Source: DASSUW01 sp963844205
Lineage (GTDB): Bacteria; Actinomycetota; Thermoleophilia; Solirubrobacterales; Solirubrobacteraceae
Direction of reading: 5' to 3'
Length of the DNA stretch: 64,000 nucleotides
Assembly (NCBI GenBank): GCA_963844205.1
Contig: CAWJNK010000001.1
Location: 186,001-250,000 of the forward strand
Of the stretch, positions 52,001 to 61,408 are shown piece after piece (the stretch's first letter is position 1; the number at the start of each line of letters is the position of its first letter). Under the pieces are notes generated by a model, which was not told the origin of the DNA, did not search any database, and saw only the letters and a program-made list of their open reading frames with translations. Position numbers and translations under genes: made by a program.

Positions 52001-53791
52001 GTGAACGAGGGCGAACTGGTCCTGGTCGTCGGGGTCCTGCTGGCGGCCGGCCTGGCCGCGTCGCTGGCCGCTGGGCGCCTGCGGGTGCCAGGCCTCGTGG
52101 TCGTGCTGCTGCTCGGCATGGCCATCGGGTCGGACGGCCTGGGCCTCATCCGCTTCGGCGAGCCCGAGGACTTCGAGCTGGCGCGCAAGGCCGGCATCGT
52201 CGCGCTCGCGCTGATCCTCTTCGAGGGCGGGCTGTCCTCGGGCTTCGACGAGATCCGGCCCGTCATCGGCACGTCGATCGCGCTCGCCACGCTGGGGACC
52301 CTCGGCACCGCCGCCCTCACCGCGGTTGCGGCGGGGCTGCTGCTCGACCTCGAGCCGCTCGAGGCGCTGCTGCTGGGCTCGACCGTGGCCGCGACCGACG
52401 CCGCCGCGGTGTTCGCCGTCCTGCGCCACTCGACGCTCCGGCGCAAGCTCGCCCGCACGCTCGAGGGCGAGTCCGGCATCAACGACCCGATCGCGATCCT
52501 GCTCGTCGTCGGCTGCATCGAGGCGATCGAGGACTCCACGTACGGGCTCGAGGACGCGCTGCTGCTCGTGGTGCAGGAGCTCTCGATCGGCTTCGTGGTC
52601 GGCCTCGCCGTCGCGGCGCTCGCGGTGCTGTTCCTGCGCCGGGTGACGCTGCCCTCCGCCGGCCTCTATCCCGTGGCGTCGATCGCCACCGCCGCGCTCG
52701 CTTTCGGCACGGCGGTGAGCCTGCACGGCTCAGGCCTGCTCGCGGCCTACCTCGCCGGCCTCGTGCTCGGGACCGCGTCGACGCCCGCGCGGCGCACGAT
52801 CGTCACATTCCACGAGGGCATGGCCTGGGTCGCACAGCTCGGCCTGTTCCTCATGCTCGGGCTCCTGGTGTTCCCGGAGGAGCTGCTCCACGTCATCGAC
52901 GAGGGGACGGCGATCGCGATCGTCACCGCCGCGGTGGCGCGGCCGATCGCCGCCGTCGTGTTCACGCTGCGGGCGGACTTCGACCTGCGGGAGCGGCTGA
53001 TGCTCGGGTGGGCCGGACTGCGCGGCGCGACCCCGATCGTGTTCGCGACCTACCCGGTCGTCGCGGAGCTCGAGCAGGGCCACCTGATCTTCAATGTCGC
53101 GTTCTTCGTCGTTCTCATCTCGACCGTCATCCAGGGGACGACGATCGAGCCGGTCGCGCGCGTGCTCGGTGTCACCTCGTCCGAGGCGGCGATCCCGGTC
53201 CCGCTCGTAGAGCCCGTGCTCCTCAGCCGGCTGGGCGCAGAGGTCGTCCAGTTCCCGGTCCGCGACGGCTACGCGGTCGTGGGTCACCCTGTGCGCGAGC
53301 TGGGGCTCCCGCGCGAGGCGCTGCTCAACGTGATCGTGCGCGGGGACCGGGCGATCCCGCCGCGCGGATCGACGATCATCCAGCAGGGCGACCAGCTCCA
53401 CCTGATCGTGCGCCAGGAGGTCGCGGTCGAGTTCCAGAACCTGCTCCAGATCTGGCGGACCGGGCCGCTCGAGGCGCATGGCCGGGCGCGACCGCGGATC
53501 CTCAGCCGCCCCGCGGTGACGACGATGCGGCCGTGGGAGGAGAGCGACGGCGATCCCGCCCGACCGACCCGGGTGCAGGGCGTCGACGTCGTCGACCAGC
53601 TGCGCACCCGCCGCGACGAGCCTGGCGCGCTGGTCGCCCTCGCCGACGGCCGCTACGCCTGCACCGGGCGCCTGCTCGCCATCGGCCCGGCAGGCGAGCT
53701 GCAGAGCGTGGCACGGCGCCGCCTCGCCCGGGCCGCGACGCCCGGCGACCGCGCGTGGTGGCAGGAGGTCGTCGGCGCGCTCGCGCGCTAG
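52001..53791 (+). CDS. K+/H+ or Na+/H+ antiporter (CPA1, NhaP2/CvrA type)
   Basis: A 596-residue protein with 12 or so transmembrane segments (about 5-385) holding ATDAAAVFAVL and GESGINDPIAILLV, the ion-binding segments of CPA1 exchangers, then a cytoplasmic TrkA_C-like domain (VVQFPVRDGYAVVGHPVREL through GDQLHLIV, about 405-480) and a less conserved end. It regulates cytoplasmic pH or potassium. The GTG starts the first helix. The stop TAG shares CTAG with the convergent oxidoreductase stop. Confidence 0.92.
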   Translation: MNEGELVLVVGVLLAAGLAASLAAGRLRVPGLVVVLLLGMAIGSDGLGLIRFGEPEDFELARKAGIVALALILFEGGLSSGFDEIRPVIGTSIALATLGTLGTAALTAVAAGLLLDLEPLEALLLGSTVAATDAAAVFAVLRHSTLRRKLARTLEGESGINDPIAILLVVGCIEAIEDSTYGLEDALLLVVQELSIGFVVGLAVAALAVLFLRRVTLPSAGLYPVASIATAALAFGTAVSLHGSGLLAAYLAGLVLGTASTPARRTIVTFHEGMAWVAQLGLFLMLGLLVFPEELLHVIDEGTAIAIVTAAVARPIAAVVFTLRADFDLRERLMLGWAGLRGATPIVFATYPVVAELEQGHLIFNVAFFVVLISTVIQGTTIEPVARVLGVTSSEAAIPVPLVEPVLLSRLGAEVVQFPVRDGYAVVGHPVRELGLPREALLNVIVRGDRAIPPRGSTIIQQGDQLHLIVRQEVAVEFQNLLQIWRTGPLEAHGRARPRILSRPAVTTMRPWEESDGDPARPTRVQGVDVVDQLRTRRDEPGALVALADGRYACTGRLLAIGPAGELQSVARRRLARAATPGDRAWWQEVVGALAR

Positions 53792-55020
53792 AGCGACTGC
53801 TCGAACGAGAAGACGCCGTCGGGGTCGTAGCGCGCCTTCACCTGCCGGAGCCGCTCGAGGTTGGCGCCGTGGTACGCGACGAGCGGATCCTCGAGGGCGG
53901 GGTCCGGGAAGTTCGGATACACGCCACCCGAGCTGTACGGATGGACGATCTCCCACGACCGGTCGAGCCACTCGCGCGCGGCCGGCGCGTCGCCTGGCGA
54001 GGTCACCACGATGTCGTGCTTGAGCAGGAACCGCTCCCGCCGGTGCGCGAACGCCGTCGCCTCTGGCGCCACGCGGTTGTAGGCGCCGCCCCAGGGCGAG
54101 AAGTCGAGCACCGCCGGCGTGGCGCCGAGATGGTCGACCAGCGCGTCGATGGCGTCGCGAGGCAGCGGCTGGCGGAAGAACTCCGACTTGGTGTAGAGAT
54201 GGCCTGGCGGGCCTTCGGCCGGGCCGCGCTCGGCGAGGCGACGCTTGGCCTCGCGGTACGGGAGCTCGAGCAGGTCGCTCGACGACGGCTCGGTTCCCAC
54301 GCCGGCGACCAACGCGTCGAACTCCGGGGCTCCGCCGGTTGCGGCGCCGAAGACGTGCACCTCGCCAGCGATCACCAGGCTGGCGGCGAGCTCGTCCGGC
54401 GCGTCGGGGGCCCACTCCTGCCAGGCGGCGATGGCCGCCGCAGCGTGGCGCCGGTCCCAGACGAGGTCGAGCGTGGTGGTTCGCGGCGCGGGTAGCGTCC
54501 GCAGGTCGAAGCGGCACACCACGCCGAACTGCCCGCCGCCCGCGCCGCGCAGCGCCCAGAACAGGTCGCTCTCGCGCTCCTCGTCGCACTCGACCACGCT
54601 CCCGTCGGCGAGGACGACCTGCGCGCCGGTGAGCTGGTCGCACGTCAGCCCGTGCCGCCGGCCGAGGATCCCGAGACCGCCGCCCAGCACAAGCCCGGCG
54701 ATCCCCACCTCCGGCCCGCAGCCGGCGGCGATCGTGCGGCCGGCCAGGTCGAGCACGTCATAGACGTCGCCGAGCACGGCGCCGGCGCCGATCGCCGCCG
54801 TGCCGTCGCCCACCGACACGGAGTCCATCGGGCTGACGTCGATCAGCAGGCCCTCGGTCGAAGAGCGGCCGGCGAAGCAGTGCCCGCCGCTGCGCACGGC
54901 GACCTTCACGCCCGACCTGCGCGCTTCGGCCAGCGAGTCGGCGACGTCGGCGGGTGTCTGGCACGCCGCGACCGCACGCGGCCGGACGTCGCGGAACCGG
55001 GGGAGCGCCTCCCGCATCAT
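53788..55020 (-). CDS. FAD-linked oxidoreductase, berberine bridge enzyme-like
   Basis: A 410-residue VAO-family flavoprotein. KVAVRSGGHCFAGRSST holds the His for covalent FAD linkage, and AAGCGPEVGIAGLVLGGGLG holds the Cys for the second bond, so FAD is probably bicovalently bound as in BBE and oligosaccharide oxidases. The end is the C-terminal BBE domain (VYPNFPDPALEDPLVAYHGANLERLRQVKARYDPDGVF). It oxidises an alcohol or sugar with oxygen. The ATG overlaps the histidine kinase stop by four bases, an unexpected partner. Confidence 0.92.
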   Translation of the reverse strand: MMREALPRFRDVRPRAVAACQTPADVADSLAEARRSGVKVAVRSGGHCFAGRSSTEGLLIDVSPMDSVSVGDGTAAIGAGAVLGDVYDVLDLAGRTIAAGCGPEVGIAGLVLGGGLGILGRRHGLTCDQLTGAQVVLADGSVVECDEERESDLFWALRGAGGGQFGVVCRFDLRTLPAPRTTTLDLVWDRRHAAAAIAAWQEWAPDAPDELAASLVIAGEVHVFGAATGGAPEFDALVAGVGTEPSSSDLLELPYREAKRRLAERGPAEGPPGHLYTKSEFFRQPLPRDAIDALVDHLGATPAVLDFSPWGGAYNRVAPEATAFAHRRERFLLKHDIVVTSPGDAPAAREWLDRSWEIVHPYSSGGVYPNFPDPALEDPLVAYHGANLERLRQVKARYDPDGVFSFEQSL

Positions 55021-56819
55021 TCAACGGGGAGCATGACAGCGGCCGCGGTGCCGCCGCCGGGGGTGGGCGAGAGCGTCAGAGTGCCGCCGACCGCCTCGAC
55101 CCGCTGGATGCTCGACGCCAGGCCGATGTGGCCCTCGCGCAGCGCCACGCCGAGCCGCCCGTCCGGGATCCCGGCGCCGTCGTCGGCGACCTCGAGCAGG
55201 ATCGCGTCCGCCGTCCGCCGCACGCTCACGCTCACGCGCGACGCGTCCGCGTGCTTGGCGGCGTTGGTGAGCAGCTCGCGGGCGAGCGCGATCACGAGGT
55301 CGTCGCGCAGGCCGCCTGCCGCCGGGTCGATCCTGAGCTCGTAGTCGAAGCTGCCGTGACGCGACTGCTGGTCGGCGACCGCGCCGAGCGCCGACTCGAG
55401 GCCGGCCACCTCCGCCACCACCGGATGCAGGTCGACCATCAGCTCGCGCAGCGCCCCGATCGCGCGCTCGACGCCGGCCCGCGCGCGACCGAGGTGCTCG
55501 CCGGGCGCCTCGAGCCGCAGCAGCTCCTCGTCGAGCGCGAGCAGATCCTGGAGCGCGCCGGCGTGCAGGAGCTCGGAGATCTGGCGGCGGGTGCGGTCCT
55601 CGGCGTCGAGCGCCTGGGCGACGAGGCGGCCGCGCGCCGCCGCCTGCTCGGCGATCTCCTGCTCGGCCCGCAGGCGCGCGACCGCGCTGTCGAGCACGTT
55701 GGCGACCGCGCGCAGGAACGCCACGTGCTCGGGGCCGACGGCGCCCGGGTGGACCGAGTGCGCGGCGAGCGCGCCGTACGGGCGCGCCGGGTCGCCGACG
55801 ATCACGCAGGCGCCGCTGCGCACGCCGGCGTCCGCGAGCACCACCGGCTGGCGGAAGCGCCGCTCCAGCGCCCAGTCCTCGACCACGACCGGCTCCCCGG
55901 CCAGCAGCGTGAAGCCGGCGTGGGAGTCGCGGCCGACCTCCGCCTCGCGCATCCCGATCTGCTCGGGCGGCCAGCCGAGCCCGGCGCGCAGCAGCAGCCG
56001 GTCCCCGCCCGGCACGACCTCGAACACGCTGACGTGGTCGAGCTCGAGCGTCGCGGCGACGATCTCCGTCGCGCGCTCCATCAGCTCGGGCAGCGGGAGG
56101 CCGCCGAGCGCGGCCTGGCCGAGCGCGGCGACCGCGCGCTGGTGGTCCTCGGCCCGCTGGAGCTCGGTGACGTCCTGCGCGAAGCCCTCGATGCCCGCCA
56201 GCGCGCCGTCGGCATCGCGGACGGCGGCGCCACGCGAGCGCACGATGCGCTGACCCGCGTCGGGGCGCCGCTGCCGGAACAGCACGTCGAACGGCCGGTC
56301 GTGGACGGCGTCGCGAAACGCCTCGCGCACCGCTTCGCGGTGCTCGGGCGCCACGGTCGCCAGCCACGGCTCCCAGTCCGGCTCGCCGGCGTGCGGATCG
56401 AGCCCGGCCATGCGGAACAGCTCCTCCGACCACGTCCACGCGTTGGCGGCGGCGTCCCACGACCAGCTCCCGAGCCCGGCCAGCCGCTGGGCGCCCTCGA
56501 GCCGCTCGCGGGCAGCCATCAGGCGCGCCGCCGCGGCGTCCTGGTCGGTGACGTCGACGGCCACGCAGGCGACCAGGCGCCGGCCGTCGCGCACGAGCGG
56601 GAACCAGCTCGCGACCCACGCGCGGCCGCCGCCGGTCAGCGCAACGCGCTCCACCGGCCGCCCTTCGGCGAGCGCGCGTCGCGCGCCGCCGGCGAGGTCG
56701 AGATCCGCGAGCCCGGGCGAGCGCAGGAGCACGCGCAGGGCGTCGTCGTGCACCGCGACGCCGGCGAGGGCGCCTGGCTCGAGCGTCGCCAGCAGGGCGG
56801 ACGCCGCGGGGCGGCTCAC
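55017..56819 (-). CDS. PAS-GAF sensor histidine kinase, HisKA_3 type (first copy)
   Basis: A 600-residue cytosolic kinase: two PAS-like regions (about 10-95 and 110-220), a GAF domain (about 235-385), a dimerisation helix with RRQISELLHAGALQDLLAL, and an HATPase domain (ARELLTNAAKHADASRV, VADDGAGIPDG, GHIGLASSIQRVEAVGG). The H-box reads HAG where relatives have HDG, so the acid next to the phospho-His is missing. No membrane helix is present. It is paralogous to the kinase at 57120-58880. Confidence 0.9.
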   Translation of the reverse strand: MSRPAASALLATLEPGALAGVAVHDDALRVLLRSPGLADLDLAGGARRALAEGRPVERVALTGGGRAWVASWFPLVRDGRRLVACVAVDVTDQDAAAARLMAARERLEGAQRLAGLGSWSWDAAANAWTWSEELFRMAGLDPHAGEPDWEPWLATVAPEHREAVREAFRDAVHDRPFDVLFRQRRPDAGQRIVRSRGAAVRDADGALAGIEGFAQDVTELQRAEDHQRAVAALGQAALGGLPLPELMERATEIVAATLELDHVSVFEVVPGGDRLLLRAGLGWPPEQIGMREAEVGRDSHAGFTLLAGEPVVVEDWALERRFRQPVVLADAGVRSGACVIVGDPARPYGALAAHSVHPGAVGPEHVAFLRAVANVLDSAVARLRAEQEIAEQAAARGRLVAQALDAEDRTRRQISELLHAGALQDLLALDEELLRLEAPGEHLGRARAGVERAIGALRELMVDLHPVVAEVAGLESALGAVADQQSRHGSFDYELRIDPAAGGLRDDLVIALARELLTNAAKHADASRVSVSVRRTADAILLEVADDGAGIPDGRLGVALREGHIGLASSIQRVEAVGGTLTLSPTPGGGTAAAVMLPVE

Positions 56820-56822
56820 CGC

Positions 56823-57041
56823 CTACTCCAGCAGGCCGGTCTGTTGCGCGACGGCCACGGCCCCCGCGCGGTCGCGCACGCCGAGCTTCTCGAACGAGCT
56901 CAGCAGGTTGGTGTTGACCATCGCGGCGGTGAGCCGCAGATCGCCGGCGATCGCGGGCGCCGAGCGCCCGTCACAGGCGAGGAGCAGGATCTCCCGTTCC
57001 CGTGAGGTCAGTTCCACCGGATGCACGCCCTCGCGCGCCAT
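56823..57041 (-). CDS. Stand-alone LuxR/NarL-type HTH protein (no receiver)
   Basis: A 72-residue protein consisting only of a LuxR HTH: LTSREREILLLACDGRSAPAIAGDLRLTAAMVNTNLLSSFEKLGVRDRAGAVAVAQQTG. The recognition helix has MVNTN where TVKTH is usual. No receiver domain is attached and none lies nearby, although both neighbours are histidine kinases. The ATG is eight bases after TACCTT on the minus strand (57055-57050), which speaks for a complete short gene rather than a truncated regulator. Its stop is three bases before the first kinase start, so they are co-transcribed. Confidence 0.85.
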   Translation of the reverse strand: MAREGVHPVELTSREREILLLACDGRSAPAIAGDLRLTAAMVNTNLLSSFEKLGVRDRAGAVAVAQQTGLLE

Positions 57042-57119
57042 CGGCCGGGAAGGTAGCGCGTCCGCCGGTCGGATGTCTCGTCAGCCGAGCCCGGGCACCG
57101 CGCAAATTGCGAAGACGGG

Positions 57120-58880
57120 TCACCGCAGCGGCAGCTCGGCCTGGGCTGCGGCGCCGCCGCCGGGCCGCGGGCGGACGGCCAGCGTGCCGCCGACGGCGGC
57201 GACCCGCTCGACGCCGATCGCCAGGCCGATGCGGCCCTCGGCGAGCGCGGCCCGGGCGCGGTCCGGCGGCATGCCGGCCCCGTCGTCCACGACCTCCAGG
57301 ACCACGAAGCCGGGCTCGGCGCGCAGGGTCAGCTCGACCCGCGAGGCGCGAGCGTGGCGCGCCGCGTTGGTGAGCAGCTCGCGCGCGACGGAGAGCAGGA
57401 GCTCGTCATGGCGCCCGACCGCCGCCGGGTCCACCTCGACCGCGACCTCGAAGCCGCCGGAGGCCGCCTGCTGCGCCGCGACAGCCCGCAGCGCCGCCTC
57501 CAGCCCGCCGTACGCAAGCACGGTCGGATGCAACGCCACCATCACGGCCCGCAGCCTCGCCACGACATCACGCAGCAGGCCGCGGGCGTGCTCGACGCCG
57601 GGCGCGTCGCCGAGCGCCCACAGGTCGTGGCCCGCGGCCAGGATGTCCTGGAGCGCGCCGTCGTGGAGGCTCTCGGACATCGAGCGCCGCGCGCGCTCCT
57701 CGGCGTCGAGCGCCTGCGCCACGAGCCGCCCGCGCGCCGCGGCGAGCTCAGCGATGTCGTCCGCCGCCCGCCGGCGCTCGATGCCCTCGGCCAGCAGGTT
57801 CGCGAGGCTCTGCAGGAAGTCGATGTCCTCCTCGCCGAACCGGCGCGGGTGGTCGGCGACCGCCATCAGGACCCCGAACGGCGCGTCGGCCCCGCCGACC
57901 ACCACGCACGCCCCGCTGCGCAGGCCGAGCGAGAGCCCGATCTCGCCGGAGAAGCGCGTCTCGACCCGCCAGTCGTCGACCACGACCGGCCGCCGCAGCC
58001 GCAGCGTGTAGCCCGCGAACGACCTCTCGCCGGCCGGGAACACGTGCGGGAACCGCTCGGTCGGCGGAGCCAAGCCGCGCATCACGAGCTGGCGCCCCGG
58101 CGGGTCGAGCTCCATCGCCGCCACGCGCCGGACGCGCAGCGTCGCCGCCGCCGCGCCGGCGACCTGCACGATCAGCTCCTGCACCGGCGCGTCGCCGAGC
58201 GCGACGCGGTCCAGCTCGGCGACCGTCCGCTGCTGCTCGGTCGCCCGCACGAGCTCGCTGATGTCCTGCGCGAAGCCCTCGAGCACCGTGCCCTCGCTGC
58301 CGCGACCGCTGACGTGGTCGCCGACGACGCGCAGCGTCCGCACGCACCCGTTCTCCTGCGGAACCTCGTGCCGGAAGTCGACCGGCGCCGCCGCGGCCAT
58401 CGCCCGCCGGCCGGCGTCGCGCAGCGCCTCGGTGAGCGCCGCCTCGCGCGCGCGGTCCAGCCCGGTGAGCTCGAGCAGCTCCCGCGACTGCACGGCGACG
58501 CCCGACTCCGGCCACAGGACCCACCAGCCCATCCGGGCCATGCGCTGCGCCGCCTCCAGCTGCCGCTCGCTCTCGCGCAGCGCCGCCTCGGTCTGCGTCC
58601 GCTCGGTGACGTCGACCGCCAGCACCGCCGCCATCCGGCGCCCGCCGAACTCGACCGGCCGGCCCGTCGCCAGCAGGCGCCGCTCGCCCGCCTCGAGCGC
58701 CTCCGGCCCGTGCGGCTCGCCGGTGGCGAGGACGCCGAGCGCGATCCCTCTCACGCCGGGCACTCCGGCGAGCATGGGGGAGACCAGCAGCTCCTCGCCG
58801 CCGGCCTCCACCAGCGCGAAGCCCACCGGCGCCGTAGGCGGGAGGCCCTCGACGAGGGCGGTGGCCGCGAGCTCCTCCAT
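57120..58880 (-). CDS. PAS-GAF sensor histidine kinase, HisKA_3 type (second copy)
   Basis: A 586-residue kinase with the same plan as its neighbour: PAS-like (about 10-90), PAS (about 100-215), GAF (about 230-370), dimerisation helix with RRSMSESLHDGALQDILAAG, and HATPase (ARELLTNAARHARASRV, VVDDGAGMPPD, GRIGLAIGVERVAAVGG). Here the HDG box is intact, so it should autophosphorylate. The linker RGRLVAQALDAEERARR is almost the same as in the first copy, showing tandem duplication. ATG 58880 is 22 bases from the divergent J-domain start. Confidence 0.9.
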   Translation of the reverse strand: MEELAATALVEGLPPTAPVGFALVEAGGEELLVSPMLAGVPGVRGIALGVLATGEPHGPEALEAGERRLLATGRPVEFGGRRMAAVLAVDVTERTQTEAALRESERQLEAAQRMARMGWWVLWPESGVAVQSRELLELTGLDRAREAALTEALRDAGRRAMAAAAPVDFRHEVPQENGCVRTLRVVGDHVSGRGSEGTVLEGFAQDISELVRATEQQRTVAELDRVALGDAPVQELIVQVAGAAAATLRVRRVAAMELDPPGRQLVMRGLAPPTERFPHVFPAGERSFAGYTLRLRRPVVVDDWRVETRFSGEIGLSLGLRSGACVVVGGADAPFGVLMAVADHPRRFGEEDIDFLQSLANLLAEGIERRRAADDIAELAAARGRLVAQALDAEERARRSMSESLHDGALQDILAAGHDLWALGDAPGVEHARGLLRDVVARLRAVMVALHPTVLAYGGLEAALRAVAAQQAASGGFEVAVEVDPAAVGRHDELLLSVARELLTNAARHARASRVELTLRAEPGFVVLEVVDDGAGMPPDRARAALAEGRIGLAIGVERVAAVGGTLAVRPRPGGGAAAQAELPLR

Positions 58881-58902
58881 GGTGTGGTTCTACCTCGTCA
58901 CA

Positions 58903-59478
58903 ATGGGGCGCGTGGATCCGTACTCGCTCCTCGGCGTCCGCGAGGGCGCGCCCGCGCGCGAGATGGCGGCGGCCTACCGGGCGCAGGCCAAGCGCTGGCA
59001 CCCGGACCGGGGCGGTGGGGAGGAGACGGCGCGGCGGATGGCGGAGATCAACGCCGCGTACGACCTGCTGCGGGCGGAGGCGGCCCACGTCCGCGCCGTT
59101 CCCGCGCCGACCCGCCGCCGGGGGAGCTGGCTGCCCGACCCGGTCCGGCGAGCGCTGGGCCCCGAGCTGCTCGACGCGCTGACCGACGAGGAGGCCGTCC
59201 GGCTCGTGACGCCGGCGAGCACGTGGGCGAGCCCGAGGTCGGTGCTCGCGGTCACCGAGCGCAGGCTCCTGTGGCTGCTCGACGACGCGCCGGTCGCCCG
59301 CGTGCGGTCGCTCGCATTCCGCGAGGTCGCGACCGTCACGCTCCGCACCCGCCGTCGCGCCGCGACGCTGAACCTGCGCACGATCGGCGGCCGCCGGCAC
59401 AGCTTCGCCGGCCTGCGGCCGCACACCGCGAGCGCGATCGAGCGGCACCTGCGCGAAGCGCTTCAGCCGGTCGCCTGA
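58903..59478 (+). CDS. J-domain protein
   Basis: A 191-residue protein. The N-terminal J domain (residues 3-58) has DPYSLLGVREGAPAREMAAAYRAQAKRWHPDRGGG with HPD at 33-35, which stimulates DnaK. The rest lacks the Gly/Phe, zinc-finger and client domains of DnaJ. From about 95 on there is a beta-rich domain (VLAVTERRLLWLLDDAPVARVRSLAFREVATVTLRTRRRAATLNLRT) that looks like a bacterial PH domain. It may guide DnaK to a membrane or a partner. ATG 58903 is used; a GTG three codons later is possible. Confidence 0.87.
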   Translation: MGRVDPYSLLGVREGAPAREMAAAYRAQAKRWHPDRGGGEETARRMAEINAAYDLLRAEAAHVRAVPAPTRRRGSWLPDPVRRALGPELLDALTDEEAVRLVTPASTWASPRSVLAVTERRLLWLLDDAPVARVRSLAFREVATVTLRTRRRAATLNLRTIGGRRHSFAGLRPHTASAIERHLREALQPVA

Positions 59479-59555
59479 CACCCGCGGCTCAAGCCGCTCC
59501 GCGCGCGTCCGATCACTGACCTGCCAGCCGAACTCCACTTTCAGGGGCAGCGTCC

Positions 59556-61406
59556 ATGTCTTTCTTCACCAACCTCAAGCTCGCCGCGCGCCTCGGTGTC
59601 GCGTTCGGCGCGCTCGTGCTCGCGCTACTGATCACGGCGTTGGTGAGCACCCAGGGCCTCAACGCGCTCGACCGCGACACCAGGGAGCTGTCGGACCGCG
59701 ACATCCAGGCCCTGCTCCACCTCGTCGCGGTCAGCGAGGACTTCCTCGCCACCGACGGCGACGTCCTCCGTCACCTCTACGTCGAGGACGGCGACCTGCA
59801 GGCGCAGGACAAGACCGCCAAGAAGATCGTCGCGTGGGACAAGGAGGCCGAGGAGTCGCTCGCTGCCATCAAGCCGCAGGTCGAGTCTGAGGCCGGCCAG
59901 AGCGTGCTGGCGGACTTCCAGAACGGCTACGACGCCTTCATCGCCGCGTCGGACAAGGCCATCAAGCTGTCGCGCAAGGAGACGGTCGACGGCGTCGAGG
60001 AGCGCGACGGCTCGCGCACCGTGTACACCGAGGAGGTCCGTCCGATCCTCGAGACGCTCGACGGCTTCCACGACCAGCTCGAGGACCGCATCGCCGAGCA
60101 GGCCGCGGAGCAGGCCGAGCGGGGTGACGCGACGGCCGCGAGTGGCAAGCGGACCGTGCTGCTCGTCGTCGGGCTGGCGCTCCTGATCGCCGCGGGCCTC
60201 GCGTTCGTGGTCACCCGCAGCGTCACCCGGCCGGTGGCGGCGCTGGCCGACCGCCTGCGCTCACTGAACGACCACTGCCTCGCGGGCCTCACCTCGGGGC
60301 TCGAGGCGACGGCCGAGGGCGACCTCACGAACGAGGTCACGCCGGTCACCGAGCCCGTGGAGGTCAAGTCACGCGACGAGATCGGGCAGCTGTCCGAGAC
60401 GTTCAACGCGATGCTCGCCAAGACGCAGCGCTCGGTCGTGGCCTACAACGAGATGCGCGAGCAGCTCGGCTCGCTGATCGGCGAGGTCTCGGCCGGGGCC
60501 GGCACCGTGGCGTCCGCGTCGCAGCAGATGGCGTCGACCTCCGAGGAGGCCGGCCGCGCCGTCGGCGAGATCGCCTCCGCGGTGAGCGACGTCGCGCAGG
60601 GCGCCGAGCGCCAGGTCCGCATGGTCGAGACGACCCGCGAAGCCGTGCAGGAGGCCGCCACCGCGGCCGTCCGCAGCGCCGACACCGCCCGTGACACGTC
60701 CGAGGCCGCCGAGCAGGCTCGTGAGGTCGCCCGCGAGGGCGTGCTGGCCGCCGAGCAGGCGACCGGCGCGATCCGCGGCGTGGCCGACAGCTCCGCCGAG
60801 GTCGCGACGGCGATCGAGGACCTGTCGGCCCGCAGCGAGCGGATCGGCGGGATCGTCGACACCATCACCGGCATCGCCGAGCAGACCAACCTGCTGGCGC
60901 TCAACGCCGCCATCGAGGCCGCCCGCGCCGGCGAGCAGGGCCGCGGCTTCGCGGTCGTCGCCGAGGAGGTCCGCAAGCTGGCCGAGGAGTCCCAGGACGC
61001 CGCCGGGCAGATCTCGGGCCTGATCGGCGAGATCCAGGCCGAGACCCAGAAGGTCGTCGGCGTCGTCGCCGAGGGCGCCCGTCGCACCGAGGACGGCGTC
61101 GCCACCGTCGAGCAGGCCCGCGAGGCGTTCGAGCAGATCGGCACCGCGGTCGAGCACGTCGGCGTGCGCGTGGCGGAGATCGCCGCCGCCGTCGAGCAGA
61201 TCTCGGCCGAGGCCGACCGCGCTCAGTCCGGCATCGGCGAGGTCGCCGCGGTGGCCGAGCAGTCGTCCGCTTCGGCAGAGCAGGTCTCAGCGAGCACCGA
61301 GCAGACCAGCGCCTCCACCCAGGAGATCGCCGCGTCCGCCCAGGAGCTCGCGCGCACCGCCGAGCAGCTCGAGCGGCTCGTCGCGCGCTTCCGCGTCACC
61401 GCCTAG
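59556..61406 (+). CDS. Methyl-accepting chemotaxis protein
   Basis: A 616-residue chemoreceptor. TM1 (about 11-31) and TM2 (about 195-217) bracket a four-helix-bundle sensor of roughly 165 residues. A HAMP region (VTRSVTRPVAALADRLRSL, then DEIGQLSETFNAML at about 275-290) leads to a long helical signalling domain. The tip IVDTITGIAEQTNLLALNAAIEAARAGEQGRGFAVVAEEVRKLAEESQDAA binds CheA and CheW. It implies motility, but no other chemotaxis gene is in the window. The C-terminus lacks the CheR/CheB NWETF tether. A hairpin follows the stop. Confidence 0.95.
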   Translation: MSFFTNLKLAARLGVAFGALVLALLITALVSTQGLNALDRDTRELSDRDIQALLHLVAVSEDFLATDGDVLRHLYVEDGDLQAQDKTAKKIVAWDKEAEESLAAIKPQVESEAGQSVLADFQNGYDAFIAASDKAIKLSRKETVDGVEERDGSRTVYTEEVRPILETLDGFHDQLEDRIAEQAAEQAERGDATAASGKRTVLLVVGLALLIAAGLAFVVTRSVTRPVAALADRLRSLNDHCLAGLTSGLEATAEGDLTNEVTPVTEPVEVKSRDEIGQLSETFNAMLAKTQRSVVAYNEMREQLGSLIGEVSAGAGTVASASQQMASTSEEAGRAVGEIASAVSDVAQGAERQVRMVETTREAVQEAATAAVRSADTARDTSEAAEQAREVAREGVLAAEQATGAIRGVADSSAEVATAIEDLSARSERIGGIVDTITGIAEQTNLLALNAAIEAARAGEQGRGFAVVAEEVRKLAEESQDAAGQISGLIGEIQAETQKVVGVVAEGARRTEDGVATVEQAREAFEQIGTAVEHVGVRVAEIAAAVEQISAEADRAQSGIGEVAAVAEQSSASAEQVSASTEQTSASTQEIAASAQELARTAEQLERLVARFRVTA

Positions 61407-61408
61407 AT

